From NCBI RefSeq assembly GCF_900114355.1, contig NZ_FOSS01000001.1:1290368-1354367 (forward strand): a stretch of 64,000 nt of DNA, given 5' to 3'. The notes beneath the pieces are model-generated. The model was not told the origin of the DNA. It did no database searches and worked only from the letters and a program-made list of their open reading frames with translations. Of this stretch, positions 21,977 to 32,263 are shown one piece after another. Each line of letters starts with the position of its first letter. Position 1 is the first letter of the stretch. This stretch comes from Lysobacter sp. cf310 (GTDB lineage Bacteria; Pseudomonadota; Gammaproteobacteria; Xanthomonadales; Xanthomonadaceae). The translations under genes were made by a program, and so were the position numbers.

Positions 21977-22429
21977 ATGTCGCAACGCCTCGATACCAAT
22001 ACCCTACTGCCCAGCGGCCTCCAGGCCTTGGGCGCCCTGCACACCGCGGTCGAAAGCAGCGGCCTGGAAGCCACCCTGATCGATCTGATCAACGTGCGCG
22101 CCTCGCAGATCAACGGCTGCGCCTACTGCCTGTGGCTGCACACGCGCGAAGCCCTGGCCCACGGCGAAACCGCCGAGCGCCTGCAGTTGCTGCGGGTCTG
22201 GGACGAAGGCCCCTTCAACGAACGCGAGCGCGCCGCCCTGGCCTGGACCGAGGCGGTCACCCGCGTGGCCGACGCGCCGGTCGCCGACGCGGTGTACGCA
22301 CGCGCGCTGGCCGCGTTCGGCGAGCAGGGCCTGGGCGCGCTCAACTACGCGGTGATCGCGATCAACGCCTGGAACCGCCTGGCGATTCCGTTCCGCAAGG
22401 CGCCGCCGGCGTCGCGCGCGGCGAAGTAA
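21977..22429 (+). CDS. Carboxymuconolactone decarboxylase-family protein (AhpD-like)
   Basis: A 150-residue protein with the redox motif of the AhpD-like branch, INGCAYCLWLHTREAL, where the CxxC and following His form the peroxidase-type active site, and GALNYAVIAINAWNRLAIPF in the C-terminal helix. Such proteins act as alkylhydroperoxidase-like or general stress proteins. It is divergent from a LysR regulator, which probably controls it. The precise substrate is unknown. Confidence 0.9.
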   Translation: MSQRLDTNTLLPSGLQALGALHTAVESSGLEATLIDLINVRASQINGCAYCLWLHTREALAHGETAERLQLLRVWDEGPFNERERAALAWTEAVTRVADAPVADAVYARALAAFGEQGLGALNYAVIAINAWNRLAIPFRKAPPASRAAK

Positions 22430-22463
22430 GCGCAAGGCGATCCGAAGCGGCGCGTGGCGCGCC

Positions 22464-23270
22464 TCAGAACCGGTAGCGCGCCATCCGCCCGAGTCGGCGC
22501 AGCCAGTTCCAGCGATCGTAGGCGCGATACAGCCAGCGCTGGCGCGCGGGCAGCCCCTGCACTTCGGGACGTTCGCCCAAACGCGGTTCGTCGACGAAGC
22601 TCAGGCGCGGGTGCCAGTCCTCCATCTGCCGCGGATCGTCGAAGCCCCAGTCGCCGAAGCGCGCGCCGGTGCTGCGCGCGACCCACGAGCGCCGCAGCAG
22701 GCGCAGGGCGAAGCGGCTGTAGATGTCGCACAGCCATTCGCCGCGCGGGAAACGATCGATCACCCGCTTGACCAGGTCGCGCGCGTCGGCCTCGCCCAGG
22801 TAGGGGAACAAGCCCTCGCTGATCACCAGCGCCGGGCGCCCGCCCGCGATCGGCGCCAGCCAGTCCGGGTCGGACGCGTCCACCGCCAGCATGCGGTAGC
22901 TGCCGTAGCGTTCGGGCAGCAACTCGCGGCGCAGTTGGATCACCTCGGGATAGTCGATGTCGATCCAGTCCAGATCGGCGGGCGGGTTGATCCGGAACAC
23001 GCGCGTGTCCAGGCCGCAGCCCAGGTGCAGCACGATGGTGTCGGGGTGCTGCGCCAGCCATTCGCGCGCCCAGTCGTCCAGCACCTTGGCGCGCAGCGCG
23101 ATGCCGGCGATCTGGCCTGGATTGAGCGGAAAGCGGCCGAAGTCGTAGTCGATCCTGCGCACGATCTCGTCGGCCAGTTCGTCGTGCAGCAACGGCTGCG
23201 CCGAACGGTTGTCCAGGGCCTTGGCATACAGCGTGATCAACAACGTCTGCTGGGCGCCTCGCAATTGCAC
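22464..23270 (-). CDS. SAM-dependent methyltransferase of the leucine carboxyl methyltransferase (PPM1/LCM) family
   Basis: A 268-residue methyltransferase. The SAM site is HLGCGLDTRVFRI, preceded by the DYDFGRFPLNPGQIAGIALR region; DWIDIDYPEVIQLRRELLP and LVISEGLFPYLGEADARDLV are the later conserved motifs of the LCM/TcmP-type group. These enzymes methylate carboxyl or hydroxyl groups, some in secondary metabolism; the acceptor here is unknown. The gene is alone, convergent with the AhpD-like gene and divergent from nadM. Confidence 0.88.
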   Translation of the reverse strand: MQLRGAQQTLLITLYAKALDNRSAQPLLHDELADEIVRRIDYDFGRFPLNPGQIAGIALRAKVLDDWAREWLAQHPDTIVLHLGCGLDTRVFRINPPADLDWIDIDYPEVIQLRRELLPERYGSYRMLAVDASDPDWLAPIAGGRPALVISEGLFPYLGEADARDLVKRVIDRFPRGEWLCDIYSRFALRLLRRSWVARSTGARFGDWGFDDPRQMEDWHPRLSFVDEPRLGERPEVQGLPARQRWLYRAYDRWNWLRRLGRMARYRF

Positions 23271-23507
23271 GTGCTTTCTCCCGCCGAGCGGAGGGCCGCC
23301 GCCGCGCGTTCATTCGCGTCGGCATTCGCCCCATGCGCGATCTTGCGACGGCGCGTGTGAGGATCAGGCGTAGGCGCGACCGGCGGAACCGGCGCCAGGT
23401 CGCAAATCGGCGACGCGATCGCGTTGTCGGCACTGGGCGATCGGCGTAGCATGATCGCCAAGCCCAGGGACAGACCCGGGGCTGCCCATCAACCGTGAGG
23501 GAGCCTC

Positions 23508-24557
23508 ATGGATTACGACTACCTGGTTTTCATCGGGCGTTTCGAACCGTTCCACAACGGTCACGCCGCCGTCGCCCGCCTCGCCCTGAGCAAGGCCCGC
23601 AAGGTCATCTTCCTGGTCGGCTCGGCCGATACCCCGCGCACCACCAAGAACCCGTTCACCGTGGCCGAGCGCGCGGTGATGATTCAATCCGCCCTGAGCG
23701 ACGCCAGCGAACGCCTGATCGTACGGCCGCTGCGCGACCGCTTGTACAACGAAAGCCGCTGGATCGCCGGCGTGCAGCGCGCGGTCGCCGAGGCGATCGC
23801 CCAGGACGGCGGCGACGCACAGGCGCGCGTGGGCCTGATCGGCCAGGACAAGGACGCCTCCAGCTACTACCTGCGCGAGTTTCCGCAGTGGCCGCTGGTC
23901 GACGTGCAGCACACCGCCACCCTCTCGGCCACCGAGCTGCGCCGCTATCTGTACGAAGCCAACCAGCTCGACAGCCACGGCGGCCTGATGCTGATCCGCG
24001 CCAACGTGCCCGGCCCGGTGTTCGACATGCTCGAGGCCTTCCGCAAGAACTCGCCGGCGTTCAAGCAACTGGTCGCCGAGCACCAGTTCATCGACACCTA
24101 CCGCGCGGCCTGGGCCGACGCCCCCTACCCGCCCACCTTCGTCACCACCGACGCGGTGGTGGTGCACTCCGGCCACGTGCTGCTGGTGCGGCGCCGCGCC
24201 GAACCCGGCAAGGGCCTGTGGGCGCTGCCCGGCGGCTTCGTCGGCCAGGACGAAAGCCTGCTCGACGCCTGTTTGCGCGAGCTGCGCGAAGAGACCCGGC
24301 TGAAGATTCCGCTGCCGGTGCTGAAGGGATCGATCCGTCATCAGCACGTGTTCGACCATCCCGAGCGCAGCCAGCGCGGGCGCACCATCACCCACGCCTT
24401 CCATTTCGACTTCCCCAGCGGCGAGCTGCCCGACGTGCGCGGCGGCGACGACGCCGACAAGGCGCGCTGGATCCCGGTCAGCGTGGCCCTGGAGATGGGC
24501 CCGCAGCTGTTCGAAGACCACCTGCACATTCTCGAGTTCTTCCTCGGCCGCGGTTGA
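23508..24557 (+). CDS. nadM: Bifunctional nicotinamide-nucleotide adenylyltransferase / Nudix ADP-ribose pyrophosphatase
   Basis: A 349-residue fusion. Residues about 1-180 are a nucleotidylyltransferase with IGRFEPFHNGHAAV (the HxGH-type motif is FHNGH) and a late LSATELRRYLYEAN. Residues about 205-349 are a Nudix hydrolase with the box GGFVGQDESLLDACL then RELREETRL. The first domain makes NAD from NMN and ATP; the second hydrolyses ADP-ribose or related nucleotides. This NadM-Nudix fusion is known in several bacteria. It is followed 64 bases later by the NAMPT-type gene, together forming a two-step salvage from nicotinamide to NAD. Confidence 0.94.
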   Translation: MDYDYLVFIGRFEPFHNGHAAVARLALSKARKVIFLVGSADTPRTTKNPFTVAERAVMIQSALSDASERLIVRPLRDRLYNESRWIAGVQRAVAEAIAQDGGDAQARVGLIGQDKDASSYYLREFPQWPLVDVQHTATLSATELRRYLYEANQLDSHGGLMLIRANVPGPVFDMLEAFRKNSPAFKQLVAEHQFIDTYRAAWADAPYPPTFVTTDAVVVHSGHVLLVRRRAEPGKGLWALPGGFVGQDESLLDACLRELREETRLKIPLPVLKGSIRHQHVFDHPERSQRGRTITHAFHFDFPSGELPDVRGGDDADKARWIPVSVALEMGPQLFEDHLHILEFFLGRG

Positions 24558-24621
24558 ACCGCCGGCCGCACCCACCGGCGGACAGACCGCCGGCCATCCC
24601 GACGCGAAGGAGCTTCCCGTC

Positions 24622-26046
24622 ATGCAATGCCTGAACAACCTGCTGCTCAACACCGACAGCTATAAGGCCAGTCACTGGCTGCAATACCCGCCCGGTACCG
24701 ACGCCACCTTCTTCTATGTCGAATCGCGCGGCGGCGTCTACGACCGCACCGTGTTCTTCGGCCTGCAGGCCATCCTCAAGGAATACCTGGGCAAGCCGAT
24801 CAGCCACGCCGACATCGACGAAGCGCGCGATCTTTACGCCGCGCACGGCGAGCCCTTCAACGAAGCCGGCTGGCGCTACATCGTCGACCACCACGGCGGT
24901 CTGCTGCCGCTGCGCATCCGCGCGGTACCCGAAGGCACGGTGGTGCCGACCCACCAGGCTCTGGTCACAATCGAATCCACCGATCCCCAGGCCTATTGGG
25001 TGCCTTCTTACGTCGAGACCCTGCTGCTGCGCCTGTGGTACCCGGTGACCGTGGCCACGATCAGCTGGCACGCCAAGCAGACCATCCGCCAGTTCCTGGA
25101 GCGCACCAGCGACGATCCCGAAGGCCAGCTGCCGTTCAAGCTGCACGACTTCGGCGCGCGCGGCGTATCCAGCGCCGAGTCCGCCGCGCTGGGCGGCGTC
25201 GCCCACCTGGTCAACTTCATGGGCACCGACACCGTCGCCGGCCTGCTCGCGGCGCGCGCCTACTACCACGAGGCCATGGCCGGCTATTCGATCCCGGCCG
25301 CCGAGCACAGCACCATCACCAGTTGGGGCCGCGAGCACGAGGTCGACGCCTACCGCAACATGCTGCGCCAGTTCGCCAAGCCCGGCGCGATCGTGGCGGT
25401 AGTCTCCGACAGCTACGACATCTTCCACGCGATCCGCGAGCACTGGGGCCAGACCCTGCGCGAGGAGGTCATCGCCTCCGGCGCGACCGTGGTGATACGC
25501 CCCGACTCCGGCGACCCGGTCGACGTGGTCCACCAATGCCTGAGCCTGCTGGACGAGGCCTTCGGCCACACCGTCAACGGCAAGGGCTACAAGGTGCTCA
25601 ACCACGTGCGCGTGATCCAGGGCGACGGCATCAACCCGACCAGCATCCGCGCGATCCTGGAGCGCGCGACCAGCTACGGCTACGCCACCGACAACCTCGC
25701 CTTCGGCATGGGCGGCGCCCTGCTGCAGCGCCTGGACCGCGACACCCAGAAGTTCGCGCTCAAGTGCTCGGCCGCGCGCGTGAACGGCGAATGGATCGAC
25801 GTCTACAAGGACCCGGTCACCGACAAGGGCAAGGCCAGCAAGCGCGGCCGCATGACCCTGCTGCGCCATCGCGAGTACGGCCACTTCAAGACCGTGCCGG
25901 TGCCGGCCGAGGCGGCGACGCTGGAGGACCTGGCGCGGCCGGCCGGCTACGACGACGCCATGGTCACGGTGTGGGAGAACGGCCGTCTGCTGTGCGACTG
26001 GCGTTTCGACGAGGTGCGCGCCCTGGCCAACGCCGCGCGGCTGTAA
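24622..26046 (+). CDS. nadV: Nicotinamide phosphoribosyltransferase (NAMPT/NadV-type)
   Basis: A 474-residue enzyme that joins nicotinamide with PRPP to give NMN. Family signatures: LLNTDSYKASHWLQYPPGT at the N-terminus, FYVESRGG, LHDFGARGVSSAESAALGG, FMGTDTVAGLLAARAYY, AAEHSTITSWGREHE, VVSDSYDIFHAI, VIRPDSGDPVDVV and GDGINPTSI, with SDSYD and RPDSGDP typical of NAMPT rather than of bacterial NAPRT. The length fits NadV. A good ribosome site (GAAGGAG) precedes the ATG. It is encoded directly after the NadM-Nudix fusion and so completes a deamidation-free NAD salvage route. Confidence 0.95.
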   Translation: MQCLNNLLLNTDSYKASHWLQYPPGTDATFFYVESRGGVYDRTVFFGLQAILKEYLGKPISHADIDEARDLYAAHGEPFNEAGWRYIVDHHGGLLPLRIRAVPEGTVVPTHQALVTIESTDPQAYWVPSYVETLLLRLWYPVTVATISWHAKQTIRQFLERTSDDPEGQLPFKLHDFGARGVSSAESAALGGVAHLVNFMGTDTVAGLLAARAYYHEAMAGYSIPAAEHSTITSWGREHEVDAYRNMLRQFAKPGAIVAVVSDSYDIFHAIREHWGQTLREEVIASGATVVIRPDSGDPVDVVHQCLSLLDEAFGHTVNGKGYKVLNHVRVIQGDGINPTSIRAILERATSYGYATDNLAFGMGGALLQRLDRDTQKFALKCSAARVNGEWIDVYKDPVTDKGKASKRGRMTLLRHREYGHFKTVPVPAEAATLEDLARPAGYDDAMVTVWENGRLLCDWRFDEVRALANAARL

Positions 26047-26180
26047 GCGCGGGCGCCACAGGCCCGTCGGCGCGGCGTGCCAGCCGCGCAACGCTGCTTC
26101 TTCCCGGCGCCGATTGCGCGGCGCCGGGGCTGCGCGGACACTGCCGCTCTGGCCCGCGTGGCCTGCCGCCCGGGACCCCG

Positions 26181-27098
26181 ATGGACATGCTGCTGCACCT
26201 GATCGAAAGCTACGGCCTGCTCGTGGTCTTCGTCGCCGTGCTGCTGGATCAGGGCGGGGTGCCGGTACCGGCCTACCCGCCGATCATCGTCACCGCCGCG
26301 GTCGCGGTGGACCGCGGCGAGAGTCTGTTGGCGATCGTGCTGGTCGCCTCGGCCGCGGCGGTGATCGCCGACTGGCTGTGGTTCCTGGGCGGGCGCCGTT
26401 TCGGCAACGCCCTGCTGCGGCTGATGTGCCGGCTATCGCTGTCGCCGGATTCCTGCGTGCTGATGACGCGCGGGGTGTACGCGCGCTGGGGCGCGCCTTC
26501 GCTGATCGTGGCCAAGTTCGTGCCCGGCTTCGCCGCGGTCGCGACCACCCTGGCCGGCGACACCGGCACCAGCACGCGCCGCTTCCTGCTGTTCGACGCG
26601 ATCGGCGCGCTGCTATGGGCCAGCGTGGCGGTGGCGGTGGGCGCGGTGTTCCATCGCGCGGTCAACGACGTGCTCGAACGTCTGGAAGCGCTGGGCCACT
26701 ACGCGCTGCCGGTGTTGCTGGCGCTGATCGCGGCCTTCGTGGCCTACAAGTGGGTGCGCCGGCAGTGGTTCCTGCGCCAGTTGCGCATGGCCCGGATCAC
26801 GGTCGGCGAGCTCTACCGCATGATCGAGGACGGCAACGGCCCGACCATCCTCGACATCCGCCGCGCCGAGAGCCGCGCCGAATCCGGCTGGATCCCGGGC
26901 GCGATCTTCGTCGCCACCCTGTCCGACGCGCCGCTGATCCCGGCCGACGAGGTCATCGTGTACTGCGACTGCCCCAACGAGGCCTCGGCGGCGGTGCTGG
27001 CGCAGGAACTCAAGCGCCGCGGCTACAAGCGCGTGCGGCCGCTCGCCGGCGGTTTCGCGGCCTGGGCGGCCGAAGGCCACGCGATCGCGCGCGACTGA
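26181..27098 (+). CDS. DedA-family membrane protein fused to a rhodanese domain
   Basis: A 305-residue fusion. Residues about 1-190 are a DedA/SNARE-associated membrane domain with several transmembrane segments, including LLDQGGVPVPAYPPII, FLGGRRFG and AKFVPGFAAVATTLAGDTGT, the usual conserved acidic and arginine-glycine motifs. Residues about 205-305 are a rhodanese-like domain with ILDIRRAESRAESGWIPGAI and the active-site loop VIVYCDCPNEASA. DedA proteins act in lipid carrier recycling and membrane homeostasis; the role of the sulfurtransferase half is unknown. It follows the NAD salvage pair after 134 bases and may have its own promoter. Confidence 0.9.
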   Translation: MDMLLHLIESYGLLVVFVAVLLDQGGVPVPAYPPIIVTAAVAVDRGESLLAIVLVASAAAVIADWLWFLGGRRFGNALLRLMCRLSLSPDSCVLMTRGVYARWGAPSLIVAKFVPGFAAVATTLAGDTGTSTRRFLLFDAIGALLWASVAVAVGAVFHRAVNDVLERLEALGHYALPVLLALIAAFVAYKWVRRQWFLRQLRMARITVGELYRMIEDGNGPTILDIRRAESRAESGWIPGAIFVATLSDAPLIPADEVIVYCDCPNEASAAVLAQELKRRGYKRVRPLAGGFAAWAAEGHAIARD

Positions 27099-27106
27099 AG
27101 GCGCGC

Positions 27107-27502
27107 TCAGTCGGGCGCGCGCTCGTACAGCTCCAGCGGCAGCGCGTCGGGATCGGCGAAGAAGGTGTAGCGGCGGCCGGTGTATTCGTCCACCCGCACC
27201 GGTTCCACCGTCACGCCATGGCCCTGCAGGGCGCTCACCGCGGCCTCGATGTCGACCACCTCGAAGGCCAGGTGGCGCAGGCCGCGCGCCTCCGGATACG
27301 ACGGCCGCGGCGGCGGATCGGGGAACGAGAACAGCTCCAGCTGGCTGCCGTCGGGCAGGGCCAGATCGAGCTTGTAGGAGTCGCGCGCGGCCCGGTAGGC
27401 CTCGGCGATCACCCGCAGCCCCAGCACCTGGGTGTAGAAGTGTTTGGAGCGCGCGTAGTCCGAACAGATCAGCGCAACGTGATGGAGGGCGGAAATCTGC
27501 AT
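27107..27502 (-). CDS. VOC-family protein (glyoxalase-like, YaeR/GloA2 type)
   Basis: A 131-residue single-module vicinal-oxygen-chelate protein: ALHHVALICSDYARSKHFYT with the first metal-ligand His, QLELFSFPDPPPRPSYPE, GLRHLAFEVVDIEAAV with the second His, and PDALPLELYER with the Glu ligand. The pattern is that of the YaeR/SMU1112c group of putative glyoxalases. It converges on the DedA-rhodanese gene with only eight bases between stops. Confidence 0.88.
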   Translation of the reverse strand: MQISALHHVALICSDYARSKHFYTQVLGLRVIAEAYRAARDSYKLDLALPDGSQLELFSFPDPPPRPSYPEARGLRHLAFEVVDIEAAVSALQGHGVTVEPVRVDEYTGRRYTFFADPDALPLELYERAPD

Positions 27503-27739
27503 GACGGTCGTCGCAATCGGGCGTACCCCATTCTAGGGCGGGCATTGCCGGCCCGGTGCGGCCCCGCCTTCACGCCACGATCGGCATGCCGGTTCGACCG
27601 TGCCTGCGGGGGCCGCGGCGCGGCCGTGTCGACATCGCCTGCACGACGATCTGAGACAATCCGCACAGGACGAGCCGCATCCCCCACGACATCGCCCGAC
27701 CCTGGTTCGAGACACTGGTCCAAGCCACAGGCTGTCGCA

Positions 27740-28789
27740 ATGCCGTCCACCCAACTCGCCGCCGACCTGACGCAGTCGCACCTGCGTTTCATCCGCCGCA
27801 TCCATCGCATGCGCAGCATCGGCCTGGGCCTGGGCATGCTGTGCGTGGGCTCGGGCCTGTACGCCACCGACGCGCCGGCGGCGGTGTGGGCGCTGCTCGC
27901 GTTCAACGGCCTGGTCTGGCCGCACCTGGCCTATTGGCTGTCGCGCCGCAACGCCCACCCCGACCGCACCGAGTTCCGCAACCTGACCGTGGACTCGGCC
28001 ATGGGCGGGGTCTGGATCGCGCTGATGCAGTTCAACCTGCTGCCCTCGGTGCTGCTGGCGGTGATGCTGACCATGGACAAGCTCAGCGTCGGCGGCCCGC
28101 GCTTCGCCTCGCGCGCGCTGCTGTGGATGATGGCCACCTGCGCGATCGTGGCGGCCTTGAACGGTTTCGCGTTCGCGCCGCACAGCGGGCAGATGGAGAT
28201 CCTGGGCTCGCTGCCGCTGCTGATCGCCTACCCGCTCACCATCGGCATCGCGACCTGGGAGCTGGGCCACAAGGTGCGCCTGCAGAACAAGCTGCTGCGC
28301 GAGGTCGCGGTGGTGGATTTCGCCTCCGGCCTGGCCAATCGCCGGCACTGGCTGGAAGTGGTGCGCGGCGAGCTCGCGCGCCATCAGCGCACCCAGCGCC
28401 CGGCCACCTTGATGATGATCGACATCGACCATTTCAAGCAGATCAACGACAGCCAGGGTCATACCGTCGGCGACCAGGTGATCGAGGAATTCGCCGCGCT
28501 GCTGCAGCACTGCCTGCGCGAGACCGACACCGCCGGTCGTTACGGCGGCGACGAGTTCGCCGTGGTGCTGCCCGGCTCGGACCTCAGCGAGGCCCGGCAC
28601 GTGGCCGAGCGCGCGTTGGAGCGCGTGCGCGAACGCCTGTTCGCGCAGGGCCTGCGCTGCTCGATCAGCATCGGCGCGGCCGAAGCCGGGCCGAGCACGC
28701 CCGACGCCGGGTCCTGGATCCGCAAGGCCGACAACGCCCTGTACCGGGCCAAGGCCGCCGGCCGCGACCGCGTCGAACTGGCGCAGTGA
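27740..28789 (+). CDS. Diguanylate cyclase with MASE2 membrane domain
   Basis: A 349-residue inner-membrane enzyme that makes cyclic di-GMP. The N-terminal 170 residues contain about five hydrophobic segments arranged as in MASE2 (RSIGLGLGMLCVGSGLYATD, WPHLAYWLSRRNAHPDRTEF). The GGDEF domain (about 190-345) is intact: DFASGLANRRHWLEVV, MIDIDHFKQINDSQGHTVGD, GRYGGDEFAVVLPG (GGDEF 269-273) and YRAKAAGRDRVE. The product-inhibition I-site RETD (260-263) is present at the expected nine-residue spacing, so activity is probably feedback-controlled. Confidence 0.94.
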   Translation: MPSTQLAADLTQSHLRFIRRIHRMRSIGLGLGMLCVGSGLYATDAPAAVWALLAFNGLVWPHLAYWLSRRNAHPDRTEFRNLTVDSAMGGVWIALMQFNLLPSVLLAVMLTMDKLSVGGPRFASRALLWMMATCAIVAALNGFAFAPHSGQMEILGSLPLLIAYPLTIGIATWELGHKVRLQNKLLREVAVVDFASGLANRRHWLEVVRGELARHQRTQRPATLMMIDIDHFKQINDSQGHTVGDQVIEEFAALLQHCLRETDTAGRYGGDEFAVVLPGSDLSEARHVAERALERVRERLFAQGLRCSISIGAAEAGPSTPDAGSWIRKADNALYRAKAAGRDRVELAQ

Positions 28790-28835
28790 CGCCGCCGCTT
28801 GGCGGATACTGGGGCCCTCCCCCATCGGATCGCGC

Positions 28836-29120
28836 ATGACCGTCTACGTCGACGATGCCGTCTGGCCCTGGCGCGGCGCGCGCTGGGCCCACCTGATGGC
28901 CGACACCCTGGACGAGCTGCACGCCTTCGCGCAGCGCCTGGGGATTCCGCGGCGCGCGTTCCAGAACAAGGCCAGCGGCGCCCATTACGACGTCGATACG
29001 GCGATGCGCGAACGCGCGATCGCCCTGGGCGCGGTCGCGATCTCGCGCCATCGCGATCGCGACCTGGTGCATGCGGTGATCGCCAACGCCAAGGCGCAAG
29101 GCCGCGGCGAGCGGCCCTGA
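28836..29120 (+). CDS. DUF4031 domain protein
   Basis: A 94-residue protein starting [20 protein letters not shown], then [37 protein letters not shown] and [11 protein letters not shown], the conserved pattern of small DUF4031 proteins. Their function is not established. It follows the diguanylate cyclase by 46 bases on the same strand and converges with the ABC permease gene. Confidence 0.85.
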   Translation: MTVYVDDAVWPWRGARWAHLMADTLDELHAFAQRLGIPRRAFQNKASGAHYDVDTAMRERAIALGAVAISRHRDRDLVHAVIANAKAQGRGERP

Positions 29121-29125
29121 GCCGG

Positions 29126-29883
29126 CTAGGACTTGAGCTTGTAGCCGGTGCGGAAGATCAGCCAGATCGTCAGCAGGCACAGCAGCAGGAAGGCCATGGT
29201 CATGCCCACGCTGACCGCGATGCTGACGTCGGACACGCCGTAGAAGCTCCAGCGGAAACCGCTGACCAGGTAGACCACCGGGTTGAACAGCGACAGCTTC
29301 TGCCACAGCGGCGGCAGCATGTGGATCGAATAGAAACTGCCGCCGAGGAAGGCCAGCGGGGTCACGATCATCATCGGCACGATCTGCAGCTTCTCGAAGC
29401 CGTCCGCCCACACCCCGATGATGAAGCCGAACAGGCTGAAGCTGACCGCGGTCAGGACCAGGAAACCGAGCATCCAGAACGGATGCGCGATCTCGAACGG
29501 CACGAACACGCGCGCCGTGGCCAGCATGATCGCGCCCAGGATCACCGACTTGGTCGCGGCCGCGCCGACGTAGCCGAGCACCACCTCGACGAAGGAGATC
29601 GGCGCCGACAGGATCTCGAAGATGGTGCCGGTGAACTTGGGCATGTAGATGCCGAAGGAGGCGTTGGAGATGCTCTCGGTCAGCAGCGCCAGCATGATCA
29701 GGCCCGGCACGATGTAGGCGCCGTAGCTGATGCCGTCGATGGCGACCATGCGCGAGCCGATCGCCGAGCCGAACACGATGAAGTACAGCGAGGTTGACAG
29801 CACCGGCGAAGCGATGCTCTGCATCAGGGTGCGCCAGGTGCGGTGCATCTCGAAGTAGTAGATGGCGCGGATCGCGTGGACGT

Positions 29884-29887
<4 letters not shown>
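29126..29887 (-). CDS. ABC-2 type exporter permease (YadH-like)
   Basis: A 253-residue membrane protein with six transmembrane segments, beginning [20 protein letters not shown] and containing [56 protein letters not shown] and [20 protein letters not shown], all typical of the YadH/NodJ-like ABC-2 permeases. Its start overlaps the stop of the ATPase gene (ATGA at 29884-29887). With that ATPase it forms a small exporter whose substrate is unknown. Confidence 0.93.
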
Positions 29888-30861
<974 letters not shown>

Positions 30862-30978
30862 GGCGACTCCGTCAGGATCGGGGCGGCGACGCAGGCGCGG
30901 GATCCGCCGACGAGGCCGAGCGTCGACACTCTACCCGACCCGCCGCATGCGCACTGTGCAGCGCGCGTGGCCTCGTGC

Positions 30979-32085
30979 TCAGGCCGCGATCGCCAGTTCC
31001 TCGCCGCGCATCTGCGCGGCATGGTCTTGCAGCGCGCGTTCGAGTAGCTTGCGCTCCAGCAGGGCAAGATCGAGCGGCGGCGGCTCGGGCACGAGCGTCG
31101 CGCGCGCGGGTGCGGATGGCGCCGGCGGCGCCGCGTCCAGGCAGCCCATGCCGTACAAGGTCTCGCGCACGGCGGTGTCCAGATCGGTACGCGGTTCCTC
31201 GCCGAGGAAGGCGAGCAGGCGGCGGTTGTCCAGCCGCACCGGCTCCATCCACAGCCGACGCTGTTCGGCGATGTCGCGGAACATCGGCAGCAGCGGCGAG
31301 CTCATGCGCAGCAGCGCCCATGGGAAGCGCTTCACGCGCAGCTCGGCGCGCCCCAGCGCGCGCGCGATCGCCGCGGTCATGGCGGTGCCGTCGGCATCCC
31401 AATGCCCGCCGACATGGAAGCGCTCGTAAGCGTCCAGGCGCTCTTCCTGCTCGACCAGGCGCAGCATGGTCTCGGCCAGGTCGGGCAGATAGCACCATTG
31501 ATGGCCGATGCCGACGCGGCCGGGGTAGCGCACGCTGCCCACCGCGCGGCCGGCTTCGACCATGGCCTGGGCGAACCAGCTGTGACCGGCATGCGGTCCG
31601 AAGTGGTCGCCGCTGCGCACGATCAAGGCGCGCGCGCCCTGCGCGACCGCATCGCCGACGCGCCGCTCCATCTCGACCCGCAGCGCGCCGCGCCGCGTCT
31701 GCGGCTGCTGCGACGCGTCTTCCGCCACCGCCGCCGAGGGCGCGTAGTTGCTGGCGCTGCCCGGCAACAGCAGGCGCGCGCGGCCGGCGACGGCGGCGTC
31801 CAGGCTGTGCTGCAGCATGCTCAACGACTGCGCATCGCCGTCCTGGAACACCGAAGGATTGACCGCATGCACGATCAGCGAGGCGCCCTTGGCGGCCTGC
31901 ATCACGTCGTCGCGCTGCATGGCGTCGCCGCGCCACCAGTAGATGCCGTTGCCGCGGCGCCCGGCCATGCGGCTGCGGTGCTGCAGGGCGTGCACTTCCC
32001 AGCCGCGCTGGACCAGGCGCACCGCGACTTCGCCGCCGATCCCGCCGCTGGCGCCCAGCACCAGGGCGCGTCTGTTCGAGTTCAT
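30979..32085 (-). CDS. NAD(P)-binding epimerase/reductase-like protein
   Basis: A 368-residue protein with an N-terminal Rossmann motif, [20 protein letters not shown], and NAD-dependent epimerase/extended SDR features ([36 protein letters not shown]). The usual YxxxK catalytic pair is not obvious: the corresponding region reads [11 protein letters not shown], with Tyr but without the Lys four residues on. The C-terminal 60 residues are low-complexity and then helical. The substrate is unknown. I chose ATG 32085, where the conserved fold starts, over longer upstream frames. Confidence 0.75.
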   Translation of the reverse strand: MNSNRRALVLGASGGIGGEVAVRLVQRGWEVHALQHRSRMAGRRGNGIYWWRGDAMQRDDVMQAAKGASLIVHAVNPSVFQDGDAQSLSMLQHSLDAAVAGRARLLLPGSASNYAPSAAVAEDASQQPQTRRGALRVEMERRVGDAVAQGARALIVRSGDHFGPHAGHSWFAQAMVEAGRAVGSVRYPGRVGIGHQWCYLPDLAETMLRLVEQEERLDAYERFHVGGHWDADGTAMTAAIARALGRAELRVKRFPWALLRMSSPLLPMFRDIAEQRRLWMEPVRLDNRRLLAFLGEEPRTDLDTAVRETLYGMGCLDAAPPAPSAPARATLVPEPPPLDLALLERKLLERALQDHAAQMRGEELAIAA

Positions 32086-32263
32086 CCTGCCCTCCGTCGC
32101 CTGCGCCGATGGAGACCACACCGGCTTGTGACCCAGCTTCGCATCGCGACCGCGCCTGCGTAATTGACGAATGTCATCCGCGCCGCATCGCATAACGCAT
32201 GACTTGCCTGGCGGCGCCGGCCGCTGTGACCGGCGCCGCACTATGCCGCCGCGGCGGCGAGCT

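Noticed and set aside
23364-24653. A 429-codon frame antisense to the NadM-Nudix gene
   Set aside because: NadM and Nudix motifs on the plus strand are unmistakable; the antisense product lacks any.
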